Origin: Stenotrophomonas sp. Ste86
GTDB lineage: Bacteria; Pseudomonadota; Gammaproteobacteria; Xanthomonadales; Xanthomonadaceae
Direction: 5' to 3'
NCBI RefSeq assembly: GCF_024519465.1
Contig: NZ_JALJRW010000003.1
Span: 243,158 to 307,157, forward strand
Length of the DNA stretch: 64,000 bases
In this document: piece by piece, positions 39,616-48,291 of the stretch
Position numbering within the stretch: the first letter of the stretch is position 1
Layout of the letters: each line of letters opens with the position of its first letter
Notes under the pieces: generated by a model
Databases searched by the model: none
Told to the model about the DNA's origin: nothing
The model's input: the letters and a program-made list of their open reading frames with translations, nothing else
Translations under genes and position numbers: made by a program

Positions 39616-40164
39616 TCAGTTCAGGCGCTGCCGGTGACGTGCCGCCATCACGCAGTCGCCGTGCAGCAGCAGGACCGCCACGCGGACGAACTCTTCGATC
39701 TCGGCCAGCGCGTCTTCGTCGTCATCGTTGCCGCTTTCGAAGTCTTCGCTGGAGGCCTGGGCCAGCTTGGCCAGGTCACTCAGGGCTTCTTCGCCCTCTT
39801 CGGACAGCGGCGGACGCTGACCACCCGCGCCCAGACCGAAGCCACCCAGGAACGCCCGCGCCCAGGTGAACAGCGCATCGGCCTGCGCGGCGGTATCGGC
39901 GTCATCGCTCAGCAGCAGTTCGAAGGCGAAGTCGCGATCCTCCAGCTGCGCCACGCTGGCGCTCAGCAGCCGCGACAGCGCATCGCCGTCGGTCGGCAGC
40001 GGCAGGTTGTCGTCGGCCAGCACCCGCGCCGGCCACTCACGCACCGGCGCACCGCCCGCGGACAGCCAGCCGCACAGGCCACCATGCAGTTCGGCGGCAG
40101 TGGCGCCCAGGCCCAACGCCTGGCTGGCCTGGTTTACGTCATCGACACTCGGAAGTTCGGTCAT
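39616..40164 (-). CDS. UPF0149 (YgfB-like) family protein
   Basis: The protein has 182 residues starting MTELPSVDDVNQASQALGLG (ATG complementary to 40162-40164). It is all-helical, with the family motifs ELHGGLCGWLSAGG, WARAFLGGFGLG and the acidic SEDFESGNDDDEDALAEIEEFVRV stretch split by the final helix. YgfB of Pseudomonas aeruginosa affects expression of a cell-wall amidase, but no role is shown here. It is the first gene of the pair with pepP. It is divergent from the TIGR02449/zapA genes, another conserved neighbourhood. Confidence 0.9.
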   Translation of the reverse strand: MTELPSVDDVNQASQALGLGATAAELHGGLCGWLSAGGAPVREWPARVLADDNLPLPTDGDALSRLLSASVAQLEDRDFAFELLLSDDADTAAQADALFTWARAFLGGFGLGAGGQRPPLSEEGEEALSDLAKLAQASSEDFESGNDDDEDALAEIEEFVRVAVLLLHGDCVMAARHRQRLN

Positions 40165-40363
40165 CTTGGGGCTCGATCGGAAAAAGGTGCCAGCAGCCCC
40201 GGTAGGCGGCGCTCTGGCAGCCTCACAGTGTAGCAATCCGCCCGCCCGCATCGGGTCGTGATCGCCGCGCGGGGCGCTACCGACCGGGACCGGGGGCCAG
40301 CCGCCGCAGGCCCCGTCATTATTCGCTTGACCGCCTCCACCGCCCTTGCCTATCGTGCCGGTC

Positions 40364-40585
40364 ATGGAACCTTCCGACGCCATCACCCAATTGCAGGCCT
40401 TCGCCGCCCGGGTGGAGGCGTTGCTGGAGCGCAACCAGCGCCTGGCCGAGGAAAACCGCAGCCTGCGCCACCAGCAGGAACAACTGGTGGCCGAGCGCTC
40501 CCAGCTGCTGGCCAAGAACGAACAGGCCCGCTCCCGGGTCGAAGCGATGATCACCCGCCTCAAGTCCCTGGAGCAGCACACATGA
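40364..40585 (+). CDS. TIGR02449-like small coiled-coil protein
   Basis: The protein has 73 residues from MEPSDAITQLQAFAARVEAL. It is almost wholly a coiled coil rich in Glu, Gln, Arg and Leu, with LEERNQRLAEENRSLR-like heptads and a KSLEQHT end. It overlaps zapA by four bases. This small protein upstream of zapA is widespread in gammaproteobacteria. By context it may assist ZapA at the division ring, which is an inference. An in-frame ATG six codons upstream is possible. Confidence 0.85.
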   Translation: MEPSDAITQLQAFAARVEALLERNQRLAEENRSLRHQQEQLVAERSQLLAKNEQARSRVEAMITRLKSLEQHT

Positions 40586-40878
40586 GCCAGACCGAACCGG
40601 TCAGTGTCCGCATCCTGGACCGTGAATACACCGTGGGCGTGGGCGCGGAGGAACGCGAGATCCTCACCGCCGCCGCGCGCCTGCTGGACGCGAAGATGCG
40701 CGAGATCCGCGGCAGCAACCGGATGGCTGCCGTGGACCGGGTGGCCGTGCTGGCCGCGTTGAACCTGGCCCACGAACTGCAGCAGCTGCGCGATGAACAT
40801 GCGCGCCAAGGCGTCGCCCTGCAGCAGACGCTGGCCGATCTGAACCGGCGGCTGGACCGGGCGATCGACGGGGCGTGA
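40582..40878 (+). CDS. zapA: Cell division protein ZapA
   Basis: The protein has 98 residues starting MSQTEPVSVRILDREYTVGV. The N-terminal beta segment (VRILDREYTVGVGAEERE) binds FtsZ. The long C-terminal helix (LAALNLAHELQQLRDEH onward) forms the tetramer coiled coil. ZapA bundles FtsZ filaments at the division site. The start overlaps the upstream coiled-coil gene (ATGA). The 6S RNA gene and ygfA follow, as in most gammaproteobacteria. Confidence 0.94.
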   Translation: MSQTEPVSVRILDREYTVGVGAEEREILTAAARLLDAKMREIRGSNRMAAVDRVAVLAALNLAHELQQLRDEHARQGVALQQTLADLNRRLDRAIDGA

Positions 40879-40953
40879 GCAGCCGACCAACGGTCGGCTC
40901 TACCGGGATCATTGGCACGTGGGCGTGAGCAGCCGACCAACGGTCGGCTCTAC
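40871..40953. repeat. Direct duplication of the zapA 3' end plus REP (50-bp period)
   Basis: The 33-base block GGGCGTGAGCAGCCGACCAA plus CGGTCGGCTCTAC occurs at 40871-40903 and, unchanged, at 40921-40953. The first copy includes the last bases and stop codon of zapA. Both palindromes are in the same orientation. Confidence 0.88.
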
Positions 40954-41062
40954 GGGGTTCCACGCGATGTTTCATTGCACGCGGCCATCGCATCGTCGTC
41001 ATCGATCTGAATTTCCCTGCAATCGGACCGACGAACGGCCTATCGCCCGGCGCGTGCTTGGC

Positions 41063-41068
41063 TATAAT
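41063..41068 (+). promoter_or_regulatory. -10 box of the 6S RNA gene
   Basis: A consensus TATAAT lies 10 bases before the predicted 6S RNA 5' end. No good -35 match is seen; a GC-rich discriminator (GGCGACGCG) follows. Confidence 0.7.
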
Positions 41069-41077
41069 GGCGACGCG

Positions 41078-41261
41078 TTCTCTGCTGTGAACGACGGCGT
41101 GTGCAAACATTCGCCTTGTCCCTTAATTACGACCACGGGTGCGCGACGGCGCCGGGAGTGCAAGTCCGCCTTGTAGCGGGAAGCCCGAAGGAGTCCCAGC
41201 GTACCCACTTGAACCCCGGGTTCAAGGTCGTTTCGCACGCATCGTCACCGCGGAGAATGCA
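41078..41261 (+). ncRNA. ssrS: 6S RNA
   Basis: The RNA gene lies between zapA and ygfA, its standard position. The 5' end TTCTCTGCTG can pair with GCGGAGAA near the 3' end to form the closing stem. The middle contains the highly conserved TTGAACCCCGGGTTCAAG hairpin (about 41209-41226) and a large internal bubble. Length is about 184 bases, as in other gammaproteobacteria. 6S RNA mimics an open promoter and holds sigma-70 RNA polymerase in stationary phase. Exact ends are estimated. A terminator follows. Confidence 0.9.
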
Positions 41262-41271
41262 GTCTTCCTGC

Positions 41272-41307
41272 AAGAGCGACGCCCCTTCGGGACGTCGCTC
41301 TTGTTTT
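41272..41307 (+). terminator. Terminator after 6S RNA
   Basis: The stem AAGAGCGAC / GTCGCTCTT with a GC-rich extended loop (CCCTTCGGG) is followed by GTTTT. It may be partly read through into ygfA. Confidence 0.85.
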
Positions 41308-41339
41308 ATCCGCGCCCGCACCACGCCCCGGACCCAGGC

Positions 41340-41945
41340 ATGACCGACCCGCGCTCCGCACTGCGCCAGCAGTTGCGCCAACGCCGCCGAGACATCCCCG
41401 CCGCGCAGCGTCTGGCCGCGGCCGAGCAACTGGCCGAAGGCCTGCTCCAGCTTCCGTTCGCACCCACCCAGGGCTTCGTTGCCGGCTACTGGGCGATGGA
41501 TGGCGAGATCGCGCTGCACCGCTGGCAGATGCAGTTGCCGCCAGCGCTGCAGTACTGCCTGCCGATCCTGGCCGGCGACACCCTGCGGTTTGCGCCCTGG
41601 CGCCCCGGCCAGGCACTGACCAGCAACCGCTACGGCATTCCCGAACCCGATCTCGCGCCCGAGGCCACGCTGGCCCCGGAGCAGATGGCGCTGGTGGTCG
41701 CCCCACTGGTCGGCTTCGATGCGCTGGGCCGGCGCCTTGGGATGGGAGGCGGCTGGTATGATCGCAGCTTCGCATTCCGCCACCAGCGCCCGGCCCCGCC
41801 GTGGCTGGTCGGGGTCGGCTTCTCGGTCCAGCAGGTCGATGACCTGCCGGTGCAGCCCTGGGACGTCGCGGTGGATGCGATCTGCACCGAAGCGACCACC
41901 ACCCTTGTTCCCGTGCCGGCCGATGGCCGGTACCTCCCGCGATAG
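41340..41945 (+). CDS. ygfA: 5-formyltetrahydrofolate cyclo-ligase
   Basis: The protein has 201 residues starting MTDPRSALRQQLRQRRRDIP. It converts 5-formyl-THF to 5,10-methenyl-THF with ATP. Family motifs are the N-terminal RQRRRDIPAAQR, GYWAMDGEIALH, and the nucleotide-binding LVVAPLVGFDALGRRLGMGGGWYDR. It sits directly after ssrS, and in other bacteria the two are co-transcribed. Confidence 0.94.
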   Translation: MTDPRSALRQQLRQRRRDIPAAQRLAAAEQLAEGLLQLPFAPTQGFVAGYWAMDGEIALHRWQMQLPPALQYCLPILAGDTLRFAPWRPGQALTSNRYGIPEPDLAPEATLAPEQMALVVAPLVGFDALGRRLGMGGGWYDRSFAFRHQRPAPPWLVGVGFSVQQVDDLPVQPWDVAVDAICTEATTTLVPVPADGRYLPR

Positions 41946-41957
41946 ACAGATAGACGG

Positions 41958-42434
<477 letters not shown>

Positions 42435-42462
42435 TCCCCTTTTCCCTCAAGAGTTTCCCGCC

Positions 42463-43110
42463 ATGTCCGAAGCCAAGCGCCTGGCTGCCGAAAAAGCCCT
42501 GGAATACGTCGAAGACGGCATGATCGTCGGGGTCGGCACCGGCTCCACCGTCGCCTACTTCATCGACGGCCTGGCCCGTATCAAGCACCGCATCAAGGGC
42601 ACCGTGTCCAGCTCGGAGCAGAGCACCGCCCAGCTGAAGTCGCACGGCATCGAGGTGATGGAACTCAACCACACCGGCAACCTGTCGCTGTACGTGGACG
42701 GTGCCGACGAGTGCGACGGCAACAAGTGCCTGATCAAGGGCGGCGGCGCCGCGCTGACCCGCGAGAAGATCATCGCCGAGGCCAGCGAGCGCTTCGTGTG
42801 CATCATCGACCCGAGCAAGCAGGTGCCGGTGCTTGGCCGCTTCCCGCTGCCGGTGGAAGTGATCCCGATGGCACGCAGCCTGATCGCGCGCCGGATCATG
42901 GAAATGACCGGCGGCCAGCCGGCCTGGCGCGAAGGCGTGGTCACCGACAACGGCAATGCGATCCTGGACATCCACCACCTGGAGATCACCGATCCGGTCA
43001 AGCTGGAGCGCGAGCTCAACCAGCTGCCCGGCGTGGTCAGCGTGGGCCTGTTCGCCCGGCGCCCGGCCGATGTGGTGATCATCGGCGGACAGCCGCCCAA
43101 GGTGTTCTGA
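42463..43110 (+). CDS. rpiA: Ribose-5-phosphate isomerase A
   Basis: The protein has 215 residues and interconverts ribose-5-phosphate and ribulose-5-phosphate. The N-terminus [20 protein letters not shown] is followed by [13 protein letters not shown] (phosphate loop), VSSSEQST, the catalytic DGADECDGN segment, [12 protein letters not shown] and the C-terminal [14 protein letters not shown]. Length and motifs are standard. A clear terminator follows. Confidence 0.97.
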   Translation: MSEAKRLAAEKALEYVEDGMIVGVGTGSTVAYFIDGLARIKHRIKGTVSSSEQSTAQLKSHGIEVMELNHTGNLSLYVDGADECDGNKCLIKGGGAALTREKIIAEASERFVCIIDPSKQVPVLGRFPLPVEVIPMARSLIARRIMEMTGGQPAWREGVVTDNGNAILDIHHLEITDPVKLERELNQLPGVVSVGLFARRPADVVIIGGQPPKVF

Positions 43111-43116
43111 TTCCGT

Positions 43117-43144
43117 GGCCGGCCAGCGATGGCCGGCCTTTTTT
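43117..43144 (+). terminator. Rho-independent terminator of rpiA
   Basis: The perfect 8-bp stem GGCCGGCC / GGCCGGCC with a six-base loop (AGCGAT) is followed by six T. Confidence 0.92.
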
Positions 43145-43162
43145 CCTTCCGAGGTAGACCCG

Positions 43163-43612
43163 ATGTCGTTGATCCGCCTGCTGCCACTGCTGCTCCTGAT
43201 GTCCCTGACCGGCTGCGCCAGCACCGGCGCCCGCCACTGGGTGGAACTGGGCGGTGCCCGTTACCAGGTGGAACTGGCCACCGATGACGCCAGCCGCGCA
43301 CGCGGATTGATGTTCCGCGACCAGATGCCCGCCGACCACGGCATGCTCTTCCTGCACGAGCGCGAAGAGCTGCAGGCGTACTGGATGAAGAACACGAAGA
43401 TCGCACTGGACATCCTGTACTTCGACGACCAGCGCCACCTCGTCAGCCAGCAGCGCGACGTGCCGCCGTGTTCGGCCGGCGACCGCTGCCCGCCCTATCC
43501 CAGCAGCGGCCCGGCCCGCTACGTGCTCGAACTCAACGCCGGCCAGGCCGAAAAGCTCGGCCTGAAGGACGGCACCGAGATCACCTTCGGCCCGGGCATC
43601 GCCGACCGCTGA
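43163..43612 (+). CDS. DUF192 family lipoprotein
   Basis: The precursor has 149 residues from the ATG at 43163, with GAGG upstream. A lipoprotein signal peptide ends in LTGC (Cys18), so the mature protein is lipid-anchored. The DUF192 domain contains the motifs ELATDDASRARGLMFRDQMP, GMLFLHEREELQAYWMKNTK and LDILYFDDQRHLV, ending with the beta-barrel strand YVLELNAGQAEKLGLKDG. The biochemical role is unknown. It is single, between a terminator and a REP pair. Confidence 0.88.
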   Translation: MSLIRLLPLLLLMSLTGCASTGARHWVELGGARYQVELATDDASRARGLMFRDQMPADHGMLFLHEREELQAYWMKNTKIALDILYFDDQRHLVSQQRDVPPCSAGDRCPPYPSSGPARYVLELNAGQAEKLGLKDGTEITFGPGIADR

Positions 43613-43631
43613 CACCGCGCCCCCGCCCGGG

Positions 43632-43706
43632 GTAGAGCCGACCGTTGGTCGGCCGCCCCTGGCCCTCCTCAACGCTCCCGCTCAGCCGACCAACGGTCGG
43701 CTCTAC
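43632..43706. repeat. Inverted pair of GTAG REPs
   Basis: Copies at 43632-43654 (GTAGAGCCGACCGTTGGTCG type) and, inverted, 43684-43706 are separated by 29 bases. They lie between the DUF192 and SirB1-like genes. Confidence 0.87.
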
Positions 43707-43769
43707 CGGCGGGCGTGATCCGGCGCTGAAGCCCTTGAAACCGGCTGCGTTTGTCGCCAGTCTGTAGCC

Positions 43770-44615
43770 ATGCAGGGGCAGATAACATTGCCGACGTGGG
43801 ATTCACTGGCCGAGCTGGACGACGAGGCGTTGCCGCTGTTGGCCACCGCGCTGCTGATTGCCCGCGACGAGTACCCCGACCTGGACCCGAAGGTCTACGA
43901 CGCGCTGCTGCAGAGCCATGCCGACCACCTGCGCACCGAGGTGGACACGATCGAGCATTGGCCGCTGAAGATCGCCGCGGTCAACCGCCATCTGTTCGAC
44001 GAACTCGGCTACGGCGGCGACCACGGCGAGTATTACGACCCGCGCAACAGCTATCTCAACCAGGTATTCGAACGCCGCCTGGGCAACCCGATCTCGCTGG
44101 CGCTGGTGCAGATGGAAGTCGCGCGCCGGCTCGGCATTCCGCTGGACGGGGTGTCCTTCCCGGGGCATTTCCTGGTCCGGCTGCCGGTCGATGACGGAAT
44201 GCTGGTGATGGACCCGTTCAACGGCGGGCGCCCGCTGGATGTGGAAGAACTGCGCGAGCGCGCGCGCTCGCACCTGGGCGGGGAAACCCCGGACGACCAT
44301 GTGCTGGCGCAGATTCTGGATGCAGCGCCGGCGCGCGCGATCCTGATGCGCATGCTGCGCAACCTGCACGGCGTGTACGTGGAACGCGGCGAATGGGACC
44401 GCGCCGCGCGCAGCGCCGATCGCCTGCTCAAGCTAGCGCCGGAACAGGACGACGCCCTGCGCGATCGGGGCCTGGCCTACCTGCACCTGGACTACCAGGC
44501 CGGCGCGCACCGCGATCTGGCCCTGTACCTGCAGCGCAATGGGCAGGCCACCGACGCGCAGTGGGTGCGCGAGCAGCTGGTGGAGATCGGCGGACGGGCG
44601 CCACGGTTGCATTGA
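43770..44615 (+). CDS. SirB1 family protein (transglutaminase-like domain plus TPR)
   Basis: The protein has 281 residues. The N-terminal region is a transglutaminase-like domain of the SirB1 type: NRHLFDELGYGG, YYDPRNSYLNQVFERRLGNP, ISLALVQMEVARRLGIPLDG and VSFPGHFLVRL. The usual transglutaminase Cys is replaced by Ser in NPISLAL, as in this family. Tetratricopeptide-like helices follow (MLRNLHGVYVERGEWDRAAR and the next repeat to the C-terminus). The function is not established in the family. It is monocistronic. Confidence 0.9.
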   Translation: MQGQITLPTWDSLAELDDEALPLLATALLIARDEYPDLDPKVYDALLQSHADHLRTEVDTIEHWPLKIAAVNRHLFDELGYGGDHGEYYDPRNSYLNQVFERRLGNPISLALVQMEVARRLGIPLDGVSFPGHFLVRLPVDDGMLVMDPFNGGRPLDVEELRERARSHLGGETPDDHVLAQILDAAPARAILMRMLRNLHGVYVERGEWDRAARSADRLLKLAPEQDDALRDRGLAYLHLDYQAGAHRDLALYLQRNGQATDAQWVREQLVEIGGRAPRLH

Positions 44616-44626
44616 GGGATTCGGTT

Positions 44627-44694
44627 GCCGAGCGCGGCTCGGCACTACCGGGGGACCGGGACGTTGGTCGCGTAGCGCCGAGCCATGCTCGGCT
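44627..44694. repeat. Divergent GTAG REP pair (GCCGAGC type)
   Basis: An inverted copy at 44627-44648 (GCCGAGCGCGGCTCGGCACT then AC) pairs with GTAGCGCCGAGCCATGCTCG then GCT at 44672-44694. The stem sequence differs from the two commoner types in this window but keeps the GTAG end. Confidence 0.75.
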
Positions 44695-44731
44695 GCTTTC
44701 CCTTGCAGGCCAAGGATTTACACGGCTGCCC

Positions 44732-44923
44732 TCAATCGACTTCGACCATCTCGAAATCGTCCTTGGTCACGCCGCAATCCGGGCAGGTCCACGTATCGGG
44801 AATGTCTTCCCAGCGGGTGCCCGGCGCGATGCCCTCCTCCGGCAAGCCCTCTTCTTCCCTGTACAGGAAGCCGCAGACAACGCACATCCAGGTGCGGAAA
44901 GTGGTGGCGGTGGCGTCGGTCAT
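44732..44923 (-). CDS. rubA: Rubredoxin
   Basis: The protein has 63 residues from MTDATATTFRTWMC; a TTG seven codons upstream is an alternative. Iron is held by Cys14, Cys17, Cys47 and Cys50 in CVVCGF and CPDCGVTK. The hydrophobic core residues Trp41-like (RWEDIPDTW) are present. It is a small cytoplasmic electron carrier. It is divergent from thiE, with 72 bases between. Confidence 0.95.
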   Translation of the reverse strand: MTDATATTFRTWMCVVCGFLYREEEGLPEEGIAPGTRWEDIPDTWTCPDCGVTKDDFEMVEVD

Positions 44924-44995
44924 TGGATAATCACGGTTGGACAAGAACTGGCGATGGCCATTGTCCCACTCCCGTCGTGCTACCGGTAGCCACCG

Positions 44996-45631
44996 ATGAA
45001 TCCTGCTTCAGCCTCCCCTGCACGCCCGCGTGGCGTCTACCTGATCACGCCTGACGAGCCCGACACTGCGCGGCTGCTGGCGCGCACTGCGCCGCTGCTC
45101 GCCGCCGGCGCGACCTGGCTGCAGTACCGCAACAAGACTGCCGACACGGCGTTGAAACAGGCCCAGGCCATCGCCCTGCAGGCGCTGTGCGCCCAGCACG
45201 GGGTGCCGCTGATCATCAACGACGACCCGCTGCTGGCCCAGGCCGTGGGCGCTGCCGGCGTGCACCTGGGCGGTACCGATGGCGACATCGGCGCCGCGCG
45301 TGCACTGCTCGGGCCGGAGGCCATCATCGGCGCGTCCTGCTACGACCAGCTGGCCAATGCCGAACGGGCCGTGGCCGCCGGGGCCAGCTACGTGGCCTTC
45401 GGCGCGTTCTTCCCGACCACCACCAAGGTCACTTCCAGCCGCGCCACCGTCGACCTGCTGCGGCAAAGCGCCGCACTGGGCGTGCCGCGGGTGGCGATCG
45501 GCGGGCTGAGCCCGGACAATGTCGGACCCATCATCGAGGCCGGTGCCGATCTGGTCGCCGTAGTCAGCAGCGTGTTCGCCGCCGCCGACCCGGTCGCCAC
45601 CCAGCGCGCCTTCCTCGCCCAGTTCCCGTAA
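44996..45631 (+). CDS. thiE: Thiamine-phosphate synthase
   Basis: The protein has 211 residues and joins HMP-PP with the thiazole phosphate to give thiamine phosphate. It is a TIM barrel beginning [20 protein letters not shown]. Substrate motifs are WLQYRNKT (R and K bind pyrophosphate), [40 protein letters not shown] and [10 protein letters not shown]. No TPP riboswitch is recognisable in the short leader. It lies 16 bases before hemL. Confidence 0.96.
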   Translation: MNPASASPARPRGVYLITPDEPDTARLLARTAPLLAAGATWLQYRNKTADTALKQAQAIALQALCAQHGVPLIINDDPLLAQAVGAAGVHLGGTDGDIGAARALLGPEAIIGASCYDQLANAERAVAAGASYVAFGAFFPTTTKVTSSRATVDLLRQSAALGVPRVAIGGLSPDNVGPIIEAGADLVAVVSSVFAAADPVATQRAFLAQFP

Positions 45632-45647
45632 TACCCCAGGACACCCC

Positions 45648-46937
45648 ATGAACCACGACCAGTCCCACGCCCTGTTCACCCGCGCCCAGAAGCTTCTACC
45701 GGGCGGCGTCAACTCGCCGGTGCGCGCGTTCAAGTCGGTCGGTGGCGAGCCGTTCTTCGTGGAGCGGGCCGATGGCCCGTATCTGTACGACGTCGACGGC
45801 AACCGCTACATCGACTACGTGGGTTCGTGGGGCCCGATGATCGTTGGCCACAACCATGCCAGCGTGCGCCAGGCGGTCAAGCACGCGATCAACAACGGCC
45901 TGTCCTTTGGCGCGCCGTGCGAAGCCGAAGTGGTGATGGCTGACACCCTCACCCGCCTGATCCCGTCATGCGAGATGGTGCGCATGGTCAACTCCGGCAC
46001 CGAAGCGACGCTGTCGGCGATCCGCCTGGCGCGCGGCGCCACCGGCCGCAACCGCATCGTCAAGTTCGAAGGCTGCTACCACGGCCACGGCGACTCGTTC
46101 CTGGTCAAGGCCGGCAGCGGCATGCTGACCCTGGGCGTACCGACCTCACCGGGCGTGCCGGCCGGCCTGAGCGAGCTCACGCTCACCCTGCCCTACAACG
46201 ATGTCGACGCGGCCACCGCGCTGTTCGCCGAACAGGGCGAGCACATCGCCGGCCTGATCATCGAACCGGTGGTCGGCAACGCCAACTGCATCCCGCCGCG
46301 CGAGGGCTACCTGCAGCACCTGCGCGCGCTGTGCACGCAGTACGGCGCGCTGCTGATCTTCGACGAAGTGATGACCGGTTTCCGCGTCGCCCTCGGCGGT
46401 GCGCAGGCGTACTACGGCATCACCCCGGACCTGACCACCTTCGGCAAGATCATCGGCGGCGGCATGCCGGTGGGCGCCTATGGTGGCCGTGCCGACCTGA
46501 TGTCGCAGATCGCCCCGGCCGGCCCGATCTACCAGGCCGGTACGCTCAGCGGCAATCCGGTGGCGATGGCGGCCGGCCTGGCGATGCTGGAGCTGGTGCA
46601 GGCACCGGGTTTCCACGACCGCCTGGGCGCCGCCAGCGCGCGCCTGTGCGCCGGCCTGGAAGCCGCCGCCGCCGACGCCGGCGTGGCGGTGACCACCAAT
46701 CAGGTCGGGGGCATGTTCGGGCTGTTCTTCACCGACCAGAAAGTGGAGACCTATGCGCAGGCTACGTCCTGCGACATCACGGCATTCAACACCTTCTTCC
46801 ACGCGATGCTCGAGCGCGGCGTGTTCCTGGCGCCGTCGGCGTACGAAGCCGGCTTCATGTCCAGCGCGCACGATGACAGCATCATCGACGCAACCCTCGA
46901 CGCGGCACGCGAGGCGTTCAAGGTGGTCAAGGGCTGA
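45648..46937 (+). CDS. hemL: Glutamate-1-semialdehyde 2,1-aminomutase
   Basis: The protein has 429 residues and makes 5-aminolevulinate in the C5 heme pathway. It is a class III PLP aminotransferase with the pyridoxal lysine at Lys267 in [16 protein letters not shown]. Other landmarks are [15 protein letters not shown] near the start, [31 protein letters not shown] and [11 protein letters not shown]. The thiE-hemL pairing is common in this group. REPs follow. Confidence 0.97.
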   Translation: MNHDQSHALFTRAQKLLPGGVNSPVRAFKSVGGEPFFVERADGPYLYDVDGNRYIDYVGSWGPMIVGHNHASVRQAVKHAINNGLSFGAPCEAEVVMADTLTRLIPSCEMVRMVNSGTEATLSAIRLARGATGRNRIVKFEGCYHGHGDSFLVKAGSGMLTLGVPTSPGVPAGLSELTLTLPYNDVDAATALFAEQGEHIAGLIIEPVVGNANCIPPREGYLQHLRALCTQYGALLIFDEVMTGFRVALGGAQAYYGITPDLTTFGKIIGGGMPVGAYGGRADLMSQIAPAGPIYQAGTLSGNPVAMAAGLAMLELVQAPGFHDRLGAASARLCAGLEAAAADAGVAVTTNQVGGMFGLFFTDQKVETYAQATSCDITAFNTFFHAMLERGVFLAPSAYEAGFMSSAHDDSIIDATLDAAREAFKVVKG

Positions 46938-46950
46938 GCCTCTGCGACCG

Positions 46951-47020
46951 GTAGCGCCACGCCATGCGTGGCTGCTGTTCGATCCGGCATTGCGTGCAGC
47001 CACCCATGGGGTGGCTCTAC
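46951..47020. repeat. Inverted pair of GTAG REPs between hemL and azurin
   Basis: Copies at 46951-46973 (GTAGCGCCACGCCATGCGTG then GCT) and, inverted, 46998-47020 lie between convergent genes. The spacing is nearly the same as in the pair at 38176-38245. Confidence 0.86.
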
Positions 47021-47044
47021 CCATGCCATCCCGGCAGCTACGCC

Positions 47045-47491
47045 TCAGCCGAAAACGAATCGGCCCTTCATCATCGCGAAGTGGCCCGGGAACGAGCAGA
47101 AGAACGTGTAGTCACCGCCCTTGGCCAGCTTGGCCGTGGCGAAGGTGACGCTGGTGCTCTGCCCCCCGCCGATCACCGCCGTATGGGCCAGCACCCGTGC
47201 ATCGCCCTTGGGCAGGTAGCTGTCGGCCGGGGTCATGCGCATGCCGGCCATCGCCACCGGCTGGTAATCCGCGCTGCGGGTCAGCACCCAGTTGTGGCCC
47301 ATCGCGGTGGCGGCCAGCTTGCCGGTGTGGCGCAGGGTCAGCTTCACCTGCGTGCAGTCTGCGCCGACCTTGATCTCCTTCTGGCTGAAGCTCATCTGGT
47401 CGGTGCTGTCGATGTTGACCGCGCACACGCGGGCATGGGCAGCCGGGGCCAGCATCAGGCCGGCGAGCAACACGGGGGCAAGCAGTTTCAC
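47045..47491 (-). CDS. azu: Azurin (blue copper protein)
   Basis: The precursor has 148 residues. The GTG complementary to 47489-47491 is chosen because GGAG lies six bases upstream and it gives a clean signal peptide (1-20, ending AAHA). Copper ligands are His66 (in AMGHNW), Cys132, His137 and Met141 (in CSFPGHFAMMKG), with exact azurin spacing. The structural disulfide Cys23-Cys46 is also present. It is a periplasmic single-electron carrier, likely serving respiration or peroxide stress enzymes. Confidence 0.95.
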   Translation of the reverse strand: MKLLAPVLLAGLMLAPAAHARVCAVNIDSTDQMSFSQKEIKVGADCTQVKLTLRHTGKLAATAMGHNWVLTRSADYQPVAMAGMRMTPADSYLPKGDARVLAHTAVIGGGQSTSVTFATAKLAKGGDYTFFCSFPGHFAMMKGRFVFG

Positions 47492-47606
47492 GGCGATCTC
47501 CAACAATCAGTCCGGAGATTCTAGACAGCCGCTTGGCCGCCCACCTGCGACGCGATGTCGCAGCGGTCACCCGGAGTGGGTTACGGTCGACGCTGGACCT
47601 GGACGA

Positions 47607-48227
47607 ATGTTGCTGATGCCGGTTGCCGTGGACTGCCTGCTGCTGGATTTCGATGGGGTGCTGGTGCGCCATGCGCGCCACCTGCGCGTGCGTCACCTTG
47701 CCGCCAGCACCGGCCGCAGCGCCGCACAGGTGCAGGCGGCGTTGTTCGACAGTGGGCTGGAGCAACAGCATGATGCCGGGCTGGACAGCGCGCTGTATCT
47801 GCAGCAACTGGGTGCTGCATTGGATACCACGGTGAGCGTCGCGCAATGGCAGGACGCACGCATTGCCGCCTCATCGCCGCAGGCAGGCGTGATCGAACGC
47901 ATCGAGCGCATCGCGCATGAGCTGCCGATCGCCATCCTGACCAACAACGGCGCGCTCATGGCCCAGACCATCCCGCGCATCCTCCCCACCCTGGCCGAGG
48001 CCTTGAACGGGCGCATCCTGTGCAGCGGCGCGCTCGGTGGACGCAAACCGGACCCGGCCGTGTTCGTGCAGGCCATGACGCTGCTTGGCGCACGCGCCGA
48101 GCGCACGCTGTTCATCGATGACCTGTTCGTCAACGTACGCGGTGCGCGGCAGGCAGGGTTGCACGCGGAAACGGCGACCGACAGCCGCAGTATCGGCAAG
48201 GTGTTGAAGCGCTACGGGCTGGCGTAG
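47607..48227 (+). CDS. HAD-superfamily hydrolase
   Basis: The protein has about 206 residues (start at 47607 or nine bases later). HAD motif I is LLLDFDGVLV with the nucleophile Asp. Motif II is ILTNNGALM, the lysine motif lies in GALGGRKPDPAVF, and motif IV is TLFIDDLFVNV. A small helical cap lies between motifs I and II, so this is a class I phosphatase-like enzyme. The substrate is unknown. Its stop codon TAG is the TAG of a GTAG REP palindrome. Confidence 0.9.
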   Translation: MLLMPVAVDCLLLDFDGVLVRHARHLRVRHLAASTGRSAAQVQAALFDSGLEQQHDAGLDSALYLQQLGAALDTTVSVAQWQDARIAASSPQAGVIERIERIAHELPIAILTNNGALMAQTIPRILPTLAEALNGRILCSGALGGRKPDPAVFVQAMTLLGARAERTLFIDDLFVNVRGARQAGLHAETATDSRSIGKVLKRYGLA

Positions 48228-48291
48228 AGCCGACCGTTGGTCGGCCGCGTTCGCCCAAAGACAACAGCAGCCGACCGAGGGTCGGCTCTAC
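48224..48291. repeat. Inverted GTAG REP pair supplying stop codons to both flanking genes
   Basis: The copy at 48224-48246 contains the HAD-gene stop (48225-48227). The inverted copy at 48269-48291 contains the argD stop on the other strand (48288-48290, read TAG). The two convergent genes therefore end inside the two ends of one REP pair. Confidence 0.9.

Noticed and set aside
44900-44995. TPP riboswitch before thiE
   Set aside because: The leader is under 80 bases and the conserved CTGAGA and thi-box segments are absent.
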